Below, piece by piece: positions 37,601 to 48,169 of a DNA stretch of 64,000 nucleotides. The position numbers and the translations under genes were made by a program. The DNA comes from Triops longicaudatus (Eukaryota; Arthropoda; Branchiopoda; Notostraca; Triopsidae). Within the stretch, counting starts at the first letter, position 1; each line of letters starts with the position of its first letter. The stretch spans positions 744,001-808,000 of the forward strand of contig JAGQDJ010000045.1 in NCBI GenBank assembly GCA_022885665.1, written 5' to 3'. A model generated the notes under the pieces. The model did not search any database. It saw only the letters and a list, made by a program, of their open reading frames with translations, and had not been told where the DNA came from.

Positions 37601-40600
37601 ATGTACCCCGCTTTCATAAGAAGTTTGTTACAGCAAATTAGTTGCGTCTTACGAAAGATATTAAAATTTCATCTCTTCTGAAACATGCGAATACCTAGTT
37701 TTATGTCCTACTGAACTTGCCATGGTGTGTTACTGCTGTGCTAAGGCGTCATTGCCATTTCAGTCACCTAAGCTGAGCAAGTTAATCAGAAAGTTTTTAC
37801 TACCGGAGAAGAAACAACAGCGTCGATCATTAGCGACGACAGCTCACTATACATGTAAATTTGTGCAAGTCCAGAGAGGTTCGTCAACTTAGAAGTTGCC
37901 GTTGGCACATCTTTAGCACAATATACTCTGGCTGTCTTGGAGAATAAACCACAATTTTTGGTCTAGGAATCTGCTGGCACGTGTAGCTGTCGTCACGTGA
38001 CACTAAATAATGGCTTACTTCTTATCTGGTGAAGTCCGTGACAAGAATAGAGTTATGAAAACTTAACACTCGAGTCCAAGCACAGCGAAGAAGTATGAAT
38101 ATTAGCCACAATTCGGCTTTCCTGATAAAATATTGATTTTCACATAAATATATATACACGGGAAGAATGCAAAAAGCGCATTTACCGTCGTAGTTTGACG
38201 GCCAAAAAAGTGCATCACGAATAACATTGTATGTCATTGTAGGGCTTCCATGTTGTGTGACACGGCCATTGACCTACCCAAAAAATTTAAGGGAGTTGAC
38301 TCTACTAGTGTTTGGTTATAGATTACTTCGATCAGTTCCATACTTTTCGTTTACTAGCAAGCTTATTGTGTAAATATTCGACGTGCGTTTGGTACGACGT
38401 ACGCAACTTAACCAAAACATTATAGGAGTTTACTTTTACTCTTTATGTGGGATAATATGATCAGAGGTAAAGTAATTGAATTTAGAGAGTATTCAATTGT
38501 TTCGTGCACCCAATTTCTAAGGTACAGTGGAACCCACTTAATTGTACCTCAGATAATTGCAAGACCCGATTAATGACAAGAAAATCTCAAGCCCCGCTTC
38601 ACTCCCATTTAACGTAATGGAGACTAACCTCGGATTATGACAACTCGGTTAAGATTTGCATAAAATCACGTCGTTTTCCTTCTCTGTTGAATTTCTTTCA
38701 ATGTTATTTTTATCCGGTTAATAACAAGCAACTAGGGGCATGAGCAACAAACGGTCGTGTTACAAAAATCTTACAAGTCTCAACTGATCTATTTGTCGTG
38801 AAGCTAACTATTGCAAGTTTGTCTCAAAAAGCTCTTGGGGATGAGAAACGAACTAAACACCCACGAACTAAGCCCACCAGTCCACGGGATGTATATCATA
38901 ACAGCACACAAAGTTTTTTCCCTGAAAGCTTTTTAACTTTACTTGCACACTTATTATAAATCGTAAGATAAAACATTTTTTGGCTCGTCTGTTATAGTTT
39001 CAGTTTCTTGCCCCGTAATCTAAGCTTCTTATAACTTCATGAATTTCACATATACCTAAGGACGCAGAGATAACAATACATCTTGTCCTTTATCTGACAT
39101 GCATATCAGTATTACGGACAATAGAGGAAATTTCAGTAAATAATTAATAACTTGTTGAATTTTTTCCCCACTACATTGCTGTTACCAATAGAGTAAAGAG
39201 GGGTTACGGTGTGCGGTAGAGCTGGAGTGTAAACGAGAACCAAAGTCGCCTTACAGGCGACTTCGAACATTGAAAAAACACATTGAAATTTTACGAAAAA
39301 CCACCCCACACATTCTGATCGGTGACGAAATGCTACACCGGACGAACTGGGAAAATATAGTTCCGTTCACATTCTGACATTTGGATAAATTCATTCATCT
39401 TGTCAATTACTTTCGCTGGGTTCAAGGGGAACAGCAAATAAATTCTTCACTAATCGCGATAAGATTTTAGAGCAGTGACGGATATTTTACGTGTTTACGT
39501 TAGCGTTATGCAAGATCGGATTTTTCGTGAAATGGACGGAAATAAATAAAAATCTGCTCTGCCTAATTTATCTCATGAGACTCTTCGAGTTAAGCTGAGT
39601 TCTAAGAGTATGTGATAAGTTCACGGAAACAGGATAATCATGTAATTTCTTCGGTACCACTTTCTCACGGGTAACGAGTACTTTTTGTGTATTTTTCTCC
39701 GTCCCTGTCGTATCTTAAAATTTTCTCCCCTGACCTGCGTTAGAAAGCAACAGGCGATGTTAAATAAAAGGCAACATTTTTCTTCCTTTAGTGACTTGCC
39801 GTAGGTAAAGGTGACGAACGAAACGCTCTTCTATTGATGCTACTAAAGAAACCTAAACAGGTTTATCCAAGCTGTCATTCAAGCCTTAATATGTGAAGCT
39901 GGTGAGATGTTAAAGACAGCAGGGGTTGTAAGAAAAAATCACGTAAAAAAGCAAAAAAGGCTAGAAAAAAAGTCTTATTATTGATCGTATGCACCCAAGC
40001 TTTAATATATAGTGTTAACACATACATGCATGGAAGTGAGCCGTTTTCGTGTTAGGCGAGCTCTGAAAAGGATCGGTTTCCTATTCCCCATGTTGGATGT
40101 GGCGGAGATAATAGGCTTCTATTTCACACCTACGAACATCATTACACACCAGATACCTCCCCAACACCTACTTAAACCCGCCCACCATCCCCACGAGTAG
40201 CTGTTAACAAAAGATAGTGCTTCAAGTTCAAACAGCACTTGGCTACTACTTTTTTCTGCTGCCAGAGCGAATGATCATGGATGATGTAAGGCTTTTTCTA
40301 CCCGTGTACTTTCTTTCCAAGCCTTAGGAAAGATCGGCCATTTACTCTACGAAATCATTATTTTCTTCTCTCCTGTCCTTTAAACCCCCCAAAACTATAA
40401 TGAAATCGTTGCAGTGTCGGCCAGTTTGTTCTCTCCGAGTAATCAAGCTTGAGAGGAACTTGCGTGGAGAACCAAATAGGAAGAAAAAAGAGACACACGG
40501 AGGGGAAAGTTCGTATTGTTAGAGGTGATGTGATCTAAGAAAAAACAAGGAACATGTTGTTCCGGCATTGTTACAGACAGTATTAGTTGTTAAGTAGGAA

Positions 40601-41492
40601 AAAAGAAGCTGAACTCTTGAGTGCATGTTGCTAGGAATTTCTGTTCTTTGACGAAACTGGGATTAAGCTCAGATCCCATGATGGACAAGTTTAAAAAGAT
40701 GGAATTCTTAAGTTCGCTTGTCAAGGCAGAAAAGAAAAATAATTACAAAAGACTCCGTGGGACTTGGAAAGAAATATTATTATACATCGTCGCATGGTGC
40801 AGAATTTGTATAGAAGGCTTACAAGCCCAAATACAACATTTGCATATGCATCGAATCGCTCCCGTGTCCTTTGACTACGAAAACAGTGTGGAGATCATAA
40901 AAAACTTGCCGGGGGTATTTCTATTTTCCTTCACCAACAAAATGTCGAAACACATTTACCAGCATTTTTCTGCGCCCGTCTTGTTATGAACAATTTCTAT
41001 ATTCTATACGTGTCTATTTGACAGCGTTTTTTTTTTAAAAAAAATAATAAAAAAAACTTAACTAGATTTGCTCAAAGTAATAAAATAAATACGTAAATTA
41101 AATATTCAATATCAGTCTAATCTCTCGTCTATTAACGAAATAAATTAAAACAAATTAAAAATTAAAGGCAACATAAACCACAAAGCAAAAAAATCACAAT
41201 AGATTTTCTTAATACGGTGTAACTTTTCCTCTTCAGAACTGTGACTTGATCAAAAAACAAAAGTCCGTATGCCAATGTGACCAATAAGGAAATTAATAGG
41301 AATGTAAACTTTATTACATATGGTTTCAAGTATACTTAAAGCTATATTTTTTTCAAATGAAAGTTTGCAATGGAGTTCAGACTTAGAGTACAGTAGTACA
41401 GTACCTTCGTTGGAATACTGGAGGCTGAACGCTAGTTGTCCGAGGAGTAAAAGGCTGCAAACCACCACTACAACTTTGGACATCATTTTCAT
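28545..41492 (-). CDS. ALP: agatoxin-like peptide (ALP) precursor, 3 coding exons
   Basis: Coding exons on the minus strand are 41492-41405, 31615-31549 and 28683-28545. Phases agree (1, then 2), giving a 97-residue secreted precursor. It has a signal peptide (about residues 1-23), a short acidic propeptide (24-51), a Lys-Arg cleavage site (52-53, formed across the exon 2-3 junction), and a cystine-knot peptide of about 42 residues. The cysteine spacing is C-x6-C-x6-CC-x4-C-x-C-x6-C-x-C, eight cysteines, followed by a C-terminal Trp-Gly-Lys that predicts an amidated Trp. This is the pattern of the arthropod ALPs, neuroendocrine peptides related to spider U8-agatoxin. In most arthropods they are endogenous neuropeptides, not venom. 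The first two exons are too small or weak to notice alone, and the introns are about 9.8 and 2.9 kb. No breaks are seen. Confidence 0.92.
28684..31548 (-). other. ALP intron 2
   Basis: 2.9 kb. Rich in GATC/ATCGG words around 29560-29950, possibly a decayed element. No exon recognised. Confidence 0.65.
31549..31615 (-). CDS. ALP: ALP exon 2 (acidic propeptide)
   Basis: 67 bases between acceptor GTCCTTGACAG|AT and donor GCCAA|GTGAGT. It encodes an acidic spacer containing GYVESLDPLLE, a stretch I recognise from arthropod ALP precursors. The split last codon becomes the Lys of the processing site. Confidence 0.9.
32818..33165 (+). mobile_element. pogo/Tigger-like non-autonomous element, decayed
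   Basis: The left end CAGTAAAACCTCTTTATAAT, followed by GAACATTCACGGGGACAG, is typical of Tc1/mariner-pogo ends. The inverted right end near 33150-33165 (AAGTTCGTTATATGTTTCAG) is only partly matching. No transposase frame is seen. Confidence 0.45.
36145..36185 (-). repeat. terminus of the dispersed repeat family
   Basis: TACCGTCAAACGGAGTTGTT then CTGAAC matches the outer end of copy A. The body downstream is not clearly the same element. Confidence 0.4.
37013..37215 (+). repeat. dispersed repeat family, copy C
   Basis: Shares TTTCAGTATCTTAAGAAAG, CGCTGAATCTGTCGAC and ACGTAGTTGAGGAGC with copies A and B, in the same order. The 3' terminus is eroded. Confidence 0.75.
38525..38780 (+). mobile_element. 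pogo/Tigger-like element end
   Basis: TA then CAGTGGAACCCACTTAATTG opens a stretch with repeated 'GGTTAATAACAAG / GATTATGACAA' words, as in pogo/Tigger elements. A matching inverted right end was not found and no transposase is seen, so it is partial or decayed. Confidence 0.45.
41405..41492 (-). CDS. ALP: ALP exon 1 (signal peptide)
   Basis: 29 codons plus one base. The ATG at 41492 is followed in frame by ATGs at 41486 and 41483. The hydrophobic core VVVVVCSLLLLGQLAF and a likely cut after AFS make a clear signal peptide. Donor GAAG|GTACTG; a possible acceptor CCCACTCCAG lies six bases upstream of the ATG. Confidence 0.85.
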
Positions 41493-44400
41493 TGATATCT
41501 GGAGTGGGATACGATTCAAAAGTAACTTGAAGCTTTCGTAGTAACCTAAACTGCCTGGTCGAGTGACAGTTTTTCGAAGAAGTCTTCCGTGGTATTGGCC
41601 GTGCAGTAAGTAATGCTAATTCTTTAGACGGAACTGAGTTAATAAAAAGGGGAGGGACTTGACAAGCTGACAAGGCTAAGGTGCACCGCAAACTGGCTCA
41701 ACCGATGAACTTTTACTCTGTTTTTTAACTTGCTGAAGGATCAAACGACTAGAAGAATTGCGCATGCGTTTGCGCAGCTTGTACTGGACTGTGCATATCG
41801 TAACCGTACAGTACTTACACATGGTATACCCTTGCGGTATTAATGTTCCTTCCTTTGGCGTCACTCACCCCGACCCCATACTCCCCTACAAGGCCCGTCC
41901 AAGATTAATAGCAATCATGGTAACTTTCCTTGAAATAAGCAGTGATATGTCATGTTCATAACGTACCGTGAGTATGAGGGAAATTGTAAGGAAAATGTTC
42001 CTAACCAAGATCTCTGAGTGAAATTTTATTAAAAAAATAAAATAAAAAATCCTTACAGAAGAAAGAGGAAGTCATAAATAATATACAGATGACGCACGCC
42101 GTCTAGTTTTTAAGTCAGCGAGCTCGGAATCGTACAAAATTACACGAGAGCTGGATGTGCCGTACTTCACATAATTGGCTAAGTTTCTCTGACTATCACA
42201 ATCAGCGAGTCCTGGAAGTTTTGTTTTCTCTTTTACACCCAGAAATTTTAAAATCCCCTAATACAAGCTTTGACCGAAATCACAGTAGCTGATCATTATC
42301 GTTTGTATTGCAAATTCGTTGTACTAGCCATGACAAAGTTTTTTGCGCGCCAGTATGCACATCACAGTACTCGTCAGAAAGAAATGATTCAAGGTAACGA
42401 CTACGCGAGGAGCATGTAACTGTGCAACAATGAAAGTTACCATCGCAATGCCTTTACTACCGAATTTTTGCGAAAGGATGGAGTGGGTTACCGCTCACGT
42501 AACTGTATTGCGGCGTGTTGTGGAGAAATCTCGTATAATCCATGAGCAAATGTTCCTAAACCAACATAAAGGCCATGCGTTAAAAAATGTGCTGAATAGG
42601 TGGACAAAATTGGAGTTTTAAATGGTAGTTTAGTTTCCATTTCTGCCAAGCATACATTTCTGGATAGCCGGGACAATTTTGCGTCTACGTGTTAGTAAAT
42701 TTGGACAAGCTTGTTTGCTTTCTACGTGAAAATGAGAAACCACAAATTGTTACAAATAACCAAATTAAAATTGTTACAAATATTTAACAGTCTTTTCTAC
42801 TTGACGCTGACTGTCGGACATTCTAACAAAACCGCTTACCCATTTTCATCTCAATTAATTTGTAAACTTCAATTGACTCTTCATTTTTGAGCTCACCTGA
42901 CTCTTAAACGCTTACTCGAGAATCGAAATGTAGACAAAGTAACCATCGTAAATTTACAATTGAAAATTTCTTTTTACGAAAGGTTAGGACAGATTTTAGT
43001 ACCAGACTTGCTATTTTCCCCGAAACGGATTTCCACACCAGATCTTCTTGCTTAAAGTTTCAAGGACTGTTTAAGAGTTAAAACAACCGAGAGAATCTGC
43101 GGTTGCTATTTCCTGAAACGAATATAATCTTTGAAAACTTAAATGATCTCACCTCTGAATTTTAAGTCACCAGTTCAAGCGAACAACGATGGTAAAAAAA
43201 GAACCAAGGCTTAACTATTTTGTAAACAAGATGGGCACCTGGAGAAGTTTTAGCCAGCCAGGTCTTCTGTGTCGGTTTTGCTTGCATCTTTTCGGTGGAA
43301 GAAATTAATTTCGCTTGACGAGCTCGCTTTGATTAAACTTTTTACATAAAACTGGGCCTTTTCTTGTGCCACGTAAGAGCGTAGGCGGCGGCGGAGAACG
43401 AATTCTACTTCCGGGGAAGGAGATAAAAGAGAACCCCTGTCGCATAGCTCAACCACGTTTACAATTTCAGATGTCTGCAGGGTATAATTGATCTAGCATT
43501 GCAATTTCCCCAGTCTGAAGTGCTGTGGGTTCTATTGCAACGAATTTGACGTTAAAAATGTGAGGAAAATGCGCTAAGGTGCGTTCAATGGGCTCTCATT
43601 TCTGCTAGCTATCTTTGGGCACAGCGCTAACAAGCTCAGTGGGCTTTTTTCCATGGTTAAGAATACTGGGAAGATCCCCAGTTGAAGAAGGAGAGGAATC
43701 AATAGCCATAGCCAGTTTTTCTTGTAAGTGACAGCTAACCGAACGCGTCGTTCATTTCCCTTGCGGCTCTTGAAGCTTCCTTGTGTAGCTTTCAAGGTCT
43801 CTTTATTGTTATTGCTGCTGTCGTTCTGGCTGACAACACCCTATAGCTAACTGTCTGTCACATCCAGCCAATCACAGCTCACGCGAAAACAGCAAGATTA
43901 GCGAAACATACTCTATTAGCTGAGCCTCCTTTCCCATATGGGGGATTCTACTTGTGCGTCACGACTTATGCACAGGTACCGCAGTTTAGAATTCCAGTGC
44001 ATTGCTCGTTGATGGCAAAGTGTGAGCGTGTGGAATCTGCAGTGCTGCAGTGATGACCTTTTTCTTATTTCAGTCGTAGCTCTGACGTCATCTTTCTTCT
44101 CTCTCCGATTCGGTTGATCCTTTCGTTGATTCCCATTCTATTGCCCTCCTCACTGATCCCTCTTTCAAAGATCTTTAGAATTCCAACGTCAAAAAGGACT
44201 TTGTAGTTCTTCAAAGCGTTTCGACACTAAAACTTCTTAAACAAGATTTCACCTGAAGAAACTTTTGACTCAAAAAGAATACAAATTTCCTAGTCTTGGA
44301 TATCAGGGATAGATTCGTCAGCTTAATTAGCTTGGAGACGGGTGGTGGCGGGCGTTCCAAGCGACACTTGACTAACTAACCCCCCTCTTTGCTCCGAGGC

Positions 44401-45178
44401 GATGTATCAAATTTACTCCTAGAGGCTAACGATCTGCGGCAGGCGTTCAGTAGAGTGTTAATTGGCGCAACAAGTACGACTAGGTGCTGGTTTCACCCCC
44501 AAGTAAGTAAATGGCTTGGACAAATGTTTTAACAAGGCTAAGTATCGGTATATGTATCGTAGAGATTACGGGCGCCGTCTCACTGGCGAGGCAACAGTAA
44601 ACGTGCAGTACAGGAAAGCCTTTGCGCAAATTGACGTCAACTGTTGCCTTGCAGTTGACGTGCGGATGTATGCCCCTGGTCAATTACGCAAGTTTCTAAG
44701 CAGCAACAATTATATACACGCGACAGTGCCATTCTGGTTGCGTTACAATGTGCCGGTATTCGTTAGAGAAGATTTCTATCGTGCGGGTACTGACATTGGC
44801 TCAGCATCACGGTCACGGTCGAGTTGCTCAGGCAGGTCACGTTAGAAGAAATGTAATTTTCCGTAAAAATTTCTGTGCTAGCTCTGGTACGACTGACGAA
44901 TATATTGTTTGCTCTGGCTAGTTCTCCCTCCCTTCATGCAGCCGGCTCCCTGATATTACTGGCTCATCGTTATTAGTTACGCGGCGAACAAAGGGTGCCA
45001 GGCCTGTTCGTCATCAACAAAAGCGGCCGGGAGTAGCAATAAGACGCAAAAAGGATCAAAGTAACCGTCTTCTGCCGTGTTGCCAACCTTCACCATTGCC
45101 ACCCCTTCAGGGTAAACGAAAAGAAAGGCGTTAATAACCCTACCCTACTACGCAGCGTCAATATTGTCGCATACTTAC
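41493..45178. other. region upstream of ALP exon 1
   Basis: No supported gene. Some open frames occur on the minus strand (for example 43250-43456 and 43574-43795) without recognisable features. It would be the first ALP intron if the 45.2-45.4 kb exon belongs to ALP. Confidence 0.5.
44516..44845 (+). other. unexplained open frame of about 109 codons
   Basis: An open frame with more GC-rich codons than its surroundings and a Ser/Arg-rich end. No domain is recognised, and a 67-codon frame overlaps on the other strand. It could be a decayed mobile-element gene or chance; I do not claim a gene. Confidence 0.2.
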
Positions 45179-45410
45179 GGCAGCTGCCACTAGGGGTAGC
45201 CATGGTGGTTGCATTGAGGCATTGTAGCAAGACCCAAGAATGAAAAGGAGGCGAAATGAGCTGCTTCATTAGTTTACGCAGGTTGCTTCGCTGGACTGCG
45301 TCCTTCTGAAACGTTACACGCCTATATACCTTTTCACCATCGCCGTCCTTCACTTTCCCTGAAGAGAAGAAATTGTTGATGTTTCATGACGTTATGAAGC
45401 TGCTTTTATA
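45179..45410 (-). promoter_or_regulatory. candidate promoter and first exon of a minus-strand transcript
   Basis: On the minus strand a TATA box TATAAAAG (45410-45403) lies about 33 bases before a partial initiator (TCAAC, +1 near 45377). Downstream is an ATG in ideal context (CAACCACCATGG, ATG at 45203). Eight codons later there is a perfect donor, TGCC|GTAAGT, at 45179/45178. It may be a 5' exon of ALP, where the ATG would be an upstream frame, or the first coding exon of an unseen gene. Confidence 0.35.
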
Positions 45411-46809
45411 AGACAACTTGCAGTATGTGTGATAAAGCCTATAGACTTTACTACCCCCGTACGTGACAAAATGGCGTCGTAGGGGAGCTTATCTCGAGTT
45501 CTCAGGCAGTAAAAGTTTATTAGAGAGTGATAATACTGTTAAGAAACAAAACCCATCGGCACAGTATGGGGAAGCATTTTTGTAAAGAAGGCCGCGGTAA
45601 AGCACAACAGATATCAGACAACAGGTGTTAGTAATGTGTTATCGTAGTGGGGGCTTTTGCTGACGTCATTGTTAACGTCTTGGAGGGACAATGACGGTGT
45701 GGGTGTTGTGATTGCCAAAAAAAGTGAAGGAAACAATGGTGTAACTTTCGGGTTTTCATTGTTGCCATGTGTCAGGGACTATTATTCTTTTTGCTCCAAT
45801 CCTGCGGTGCAGGAGAAAGAATAAGGATTATGCAGATGGTTTTTCTGTGTTACGGGTCTACCGTCTTCGCTTAACTTGGATTTTGCATTAAGCTCAGCAT
45901 CCGTGAGCTCCTACTTTTTGCTGTTAAAGGAAAATTGTAAAGAAGAACATCGTAAGTGGTTCCTTTCTCGGATGGAGTGTCTATGAAAAAAGGATAATAA
46001 CTAAATTAAGAGTCTGAAAGCGAGCTGGCGGTAGAAATTTATTGCTAACGTAAAAGAATTACAGAAATAAGGCGGCGAAAATCAAGCGAAATCGCCAGAG
46101 TACTGAAATTATTCGAGCGGCTCAAGAGATAGGACACATTTAAGCGTGTTTGATCGGAGATCTATTCAAACACGACCTCGGGGTTTATCTTGACTTTTTG
46201 TGATAATCAGTGGCGCTTTTTTTTAGACGAGACTCGCTCAATGTGGCACTTTATACTTGGCGCGTGACAAGTTAATTGGGAGTATTCACTTTCGAAGAAG
46301 AAGTAAAGAAAGAAAGCCAGTAAAACTAGCCTATAGACCTACTCTCCAGAGAAGTTTTGACGCTATAGATAACCACTCTTTTTCGAAGGCTAAGACAACA
46401 CTCGATTTCTGTACAATAATCATGTAGTTTTACGACGAGGGCTGTTTGAAGGCAAAGCTTCCCTAGGGACAAATTTCTTGCTGTTCGCAACGTTGAAGAG
46501 ACATTACCAATTTGTTGTATTTTGCTAGCTTTCTCTAGACGGCGAATATGGCGTCAGTTAATTCCTTATTCGTGCTATGAAGGTTCTGAATATCTATATC
46601 ACTGTGGGTCAGACACGCTCAAGAAAGTTATATGCATTTTTTGTGGGTTATATCTTAGTAGTTTGCTTTTTCTTTATAAATATATTCTGTACGCAAACCC
46701 CATCTGGTTAAGCTTCAACAAGCTCCGCGAACCTTCGAGGGACTACCGATTCGCTAGAAGTCTACCTCAGTTGTAAAATCTGTCCGACACATTTCGAACA
46801 TTTTGAAGA

Positions 46810-46965
46810 GGCGTAATTTTTCGAGTGTTCTCAAGCATACCTCAAACCCATACTTTGTCTAAGATTACTTTGCTTGAAAATGTTGGACAAAGTAAAGCAA
46901 AGTAATCTTGGACAAAGTAGGCTATAGGTTTGAGGTATGCATGAGAACACTTGAAGAATTACGCC
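46810..46965. repeat. 156-bp foldback (hairpin) element
   Basis: The left arm from GGCGTAATTTTTCGAGTGTT is nearly the exact inverse of the right arm ending at TTACGCC, with arms of about 70 bases and a short centre (AAAATGTTGG). The arms differ by a few substitutions and a small indel. It is most likely a foldback MITE. If transcribed it would form a long hairpin RNA. Confidence 0.85.
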
Positions 46966-48120
46966 ATACCAGAACGCTCCGTGCATTTCGATTCACGCTG
47001 TATTTCTTACATTCTCAGGTCCCCTGCATCTTTCGGATTAGCTCTAACAAGTCAAGGAGCTTTCTCAGATCCATTTATAATGCAAATTGGTAGCAATGAG
47101 TTTTCAGAGGTTCTTATTCTTACTTTTTATGAGGTTAACAAATTGCGTATTAGGCATTTGTGTGTGTGTACCAGGGCGTACTCAGGATGTTCGTATGCAT
47201 TTTTTTTTTTTTTGGACCTTCGAGATTCGTCCTAACTTCCCCATTATAAAATAAAACTTCGGAGCAGAGGGCGGGTTCAACCCTATAGCCCCCTTTAGTG
47301 CGGCCTTGGTGTGCACCGTACTGTACTAACAATCCGAAAGTGCTCGTAGTACTGAAAGGTTGCTATGGTAATAAGCCTACTAGGAAAGGACATTTCTTGT
47401 ATTTACACTTGACATTTGGTCCGTTTGACGGATTTTCTATCCAGTCCCTTTTTAGTGTCAATGAAAAGGTCAAATCGAATTTGTTTTTTCTTCCTTTTGC
47501 GTCTCAGTCGAGAACTGTACCCTCTAGCTCCAATAATTCCGCATTACAGAAACAGGTGTAAACATGTAAACTTTATTTGAGTGCAGTTAACAAGGATTTG
47601 AACTTTAGGCCTACATTTTCAGGCAAAAATTTTAAAAAGTTGCCACGTTCGTTGGTAGTACAATAATTGCTATGGGGGCGTATCTAGACAAGGATAACGT
47701 CCTCGCCCTCCTTCACTAGTGCAGCGAAGATTATGGTTACTATTTCAAGGCTTATCAAATATATAAGTATCAGGCATATTCCTCATCCTACCTCCTCCTC
47801 ACTCCCACTCACGTCATACATGGAAAACTTTTCAAGAATCTGTTTTATCTCCTTAACAATTTTTAGAGACGTGGCCAAGTCATTATTGTAGGAATCTGTG
47901 ATACTAAGCGGATCAACTTAACTTACAAACTGAACAAGTCTATCCTAGTCGGGGTCTACATTCGTTGATCACTTAATACTTTTTAAAAAATGCTTGTAAA
48001 ATAGTGATCCGTTGCATAGGTAGACAATTTGGAAACAGTGGGAAATGTATACATATAAACCGGCCTACATAAATACTCCGACAATCGTTAAAAAAGCCCT
48101 ACACTGCGTCTATTTTTTTT

Positions 48121-48123
<3 letters not shown>

Positions 48124-48166
<43 letters not shown>
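48124..48166. repeat. (AT)21 microsatellite
   Basis: Perfect AT dinucleotide run of 43 bases in intergenic sequence. Confidence 0.95.

Positions 48167-48169
<3 letters not shown>

Larger units (their letters stand above)
31616..41404 (-). other. ALP intron 1
   Basis: 9.8 kb containing pogo/Tigger-like sequence at 32818-33165 and 38525-38780, and repeat copy C at 37013-37215. Several long but composition-driven open frames on both strands show no coding evidence. Confidence 0.65.

Noticed and set aside
40621..40989. 122-codon open frame on the plus strand
   Set aside because: It lies in the ALP region on the opposite strand and has no recognisable domain. A frame of this length is expected by chance a few times in 64 kb of this composition. 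No splice context supports it.
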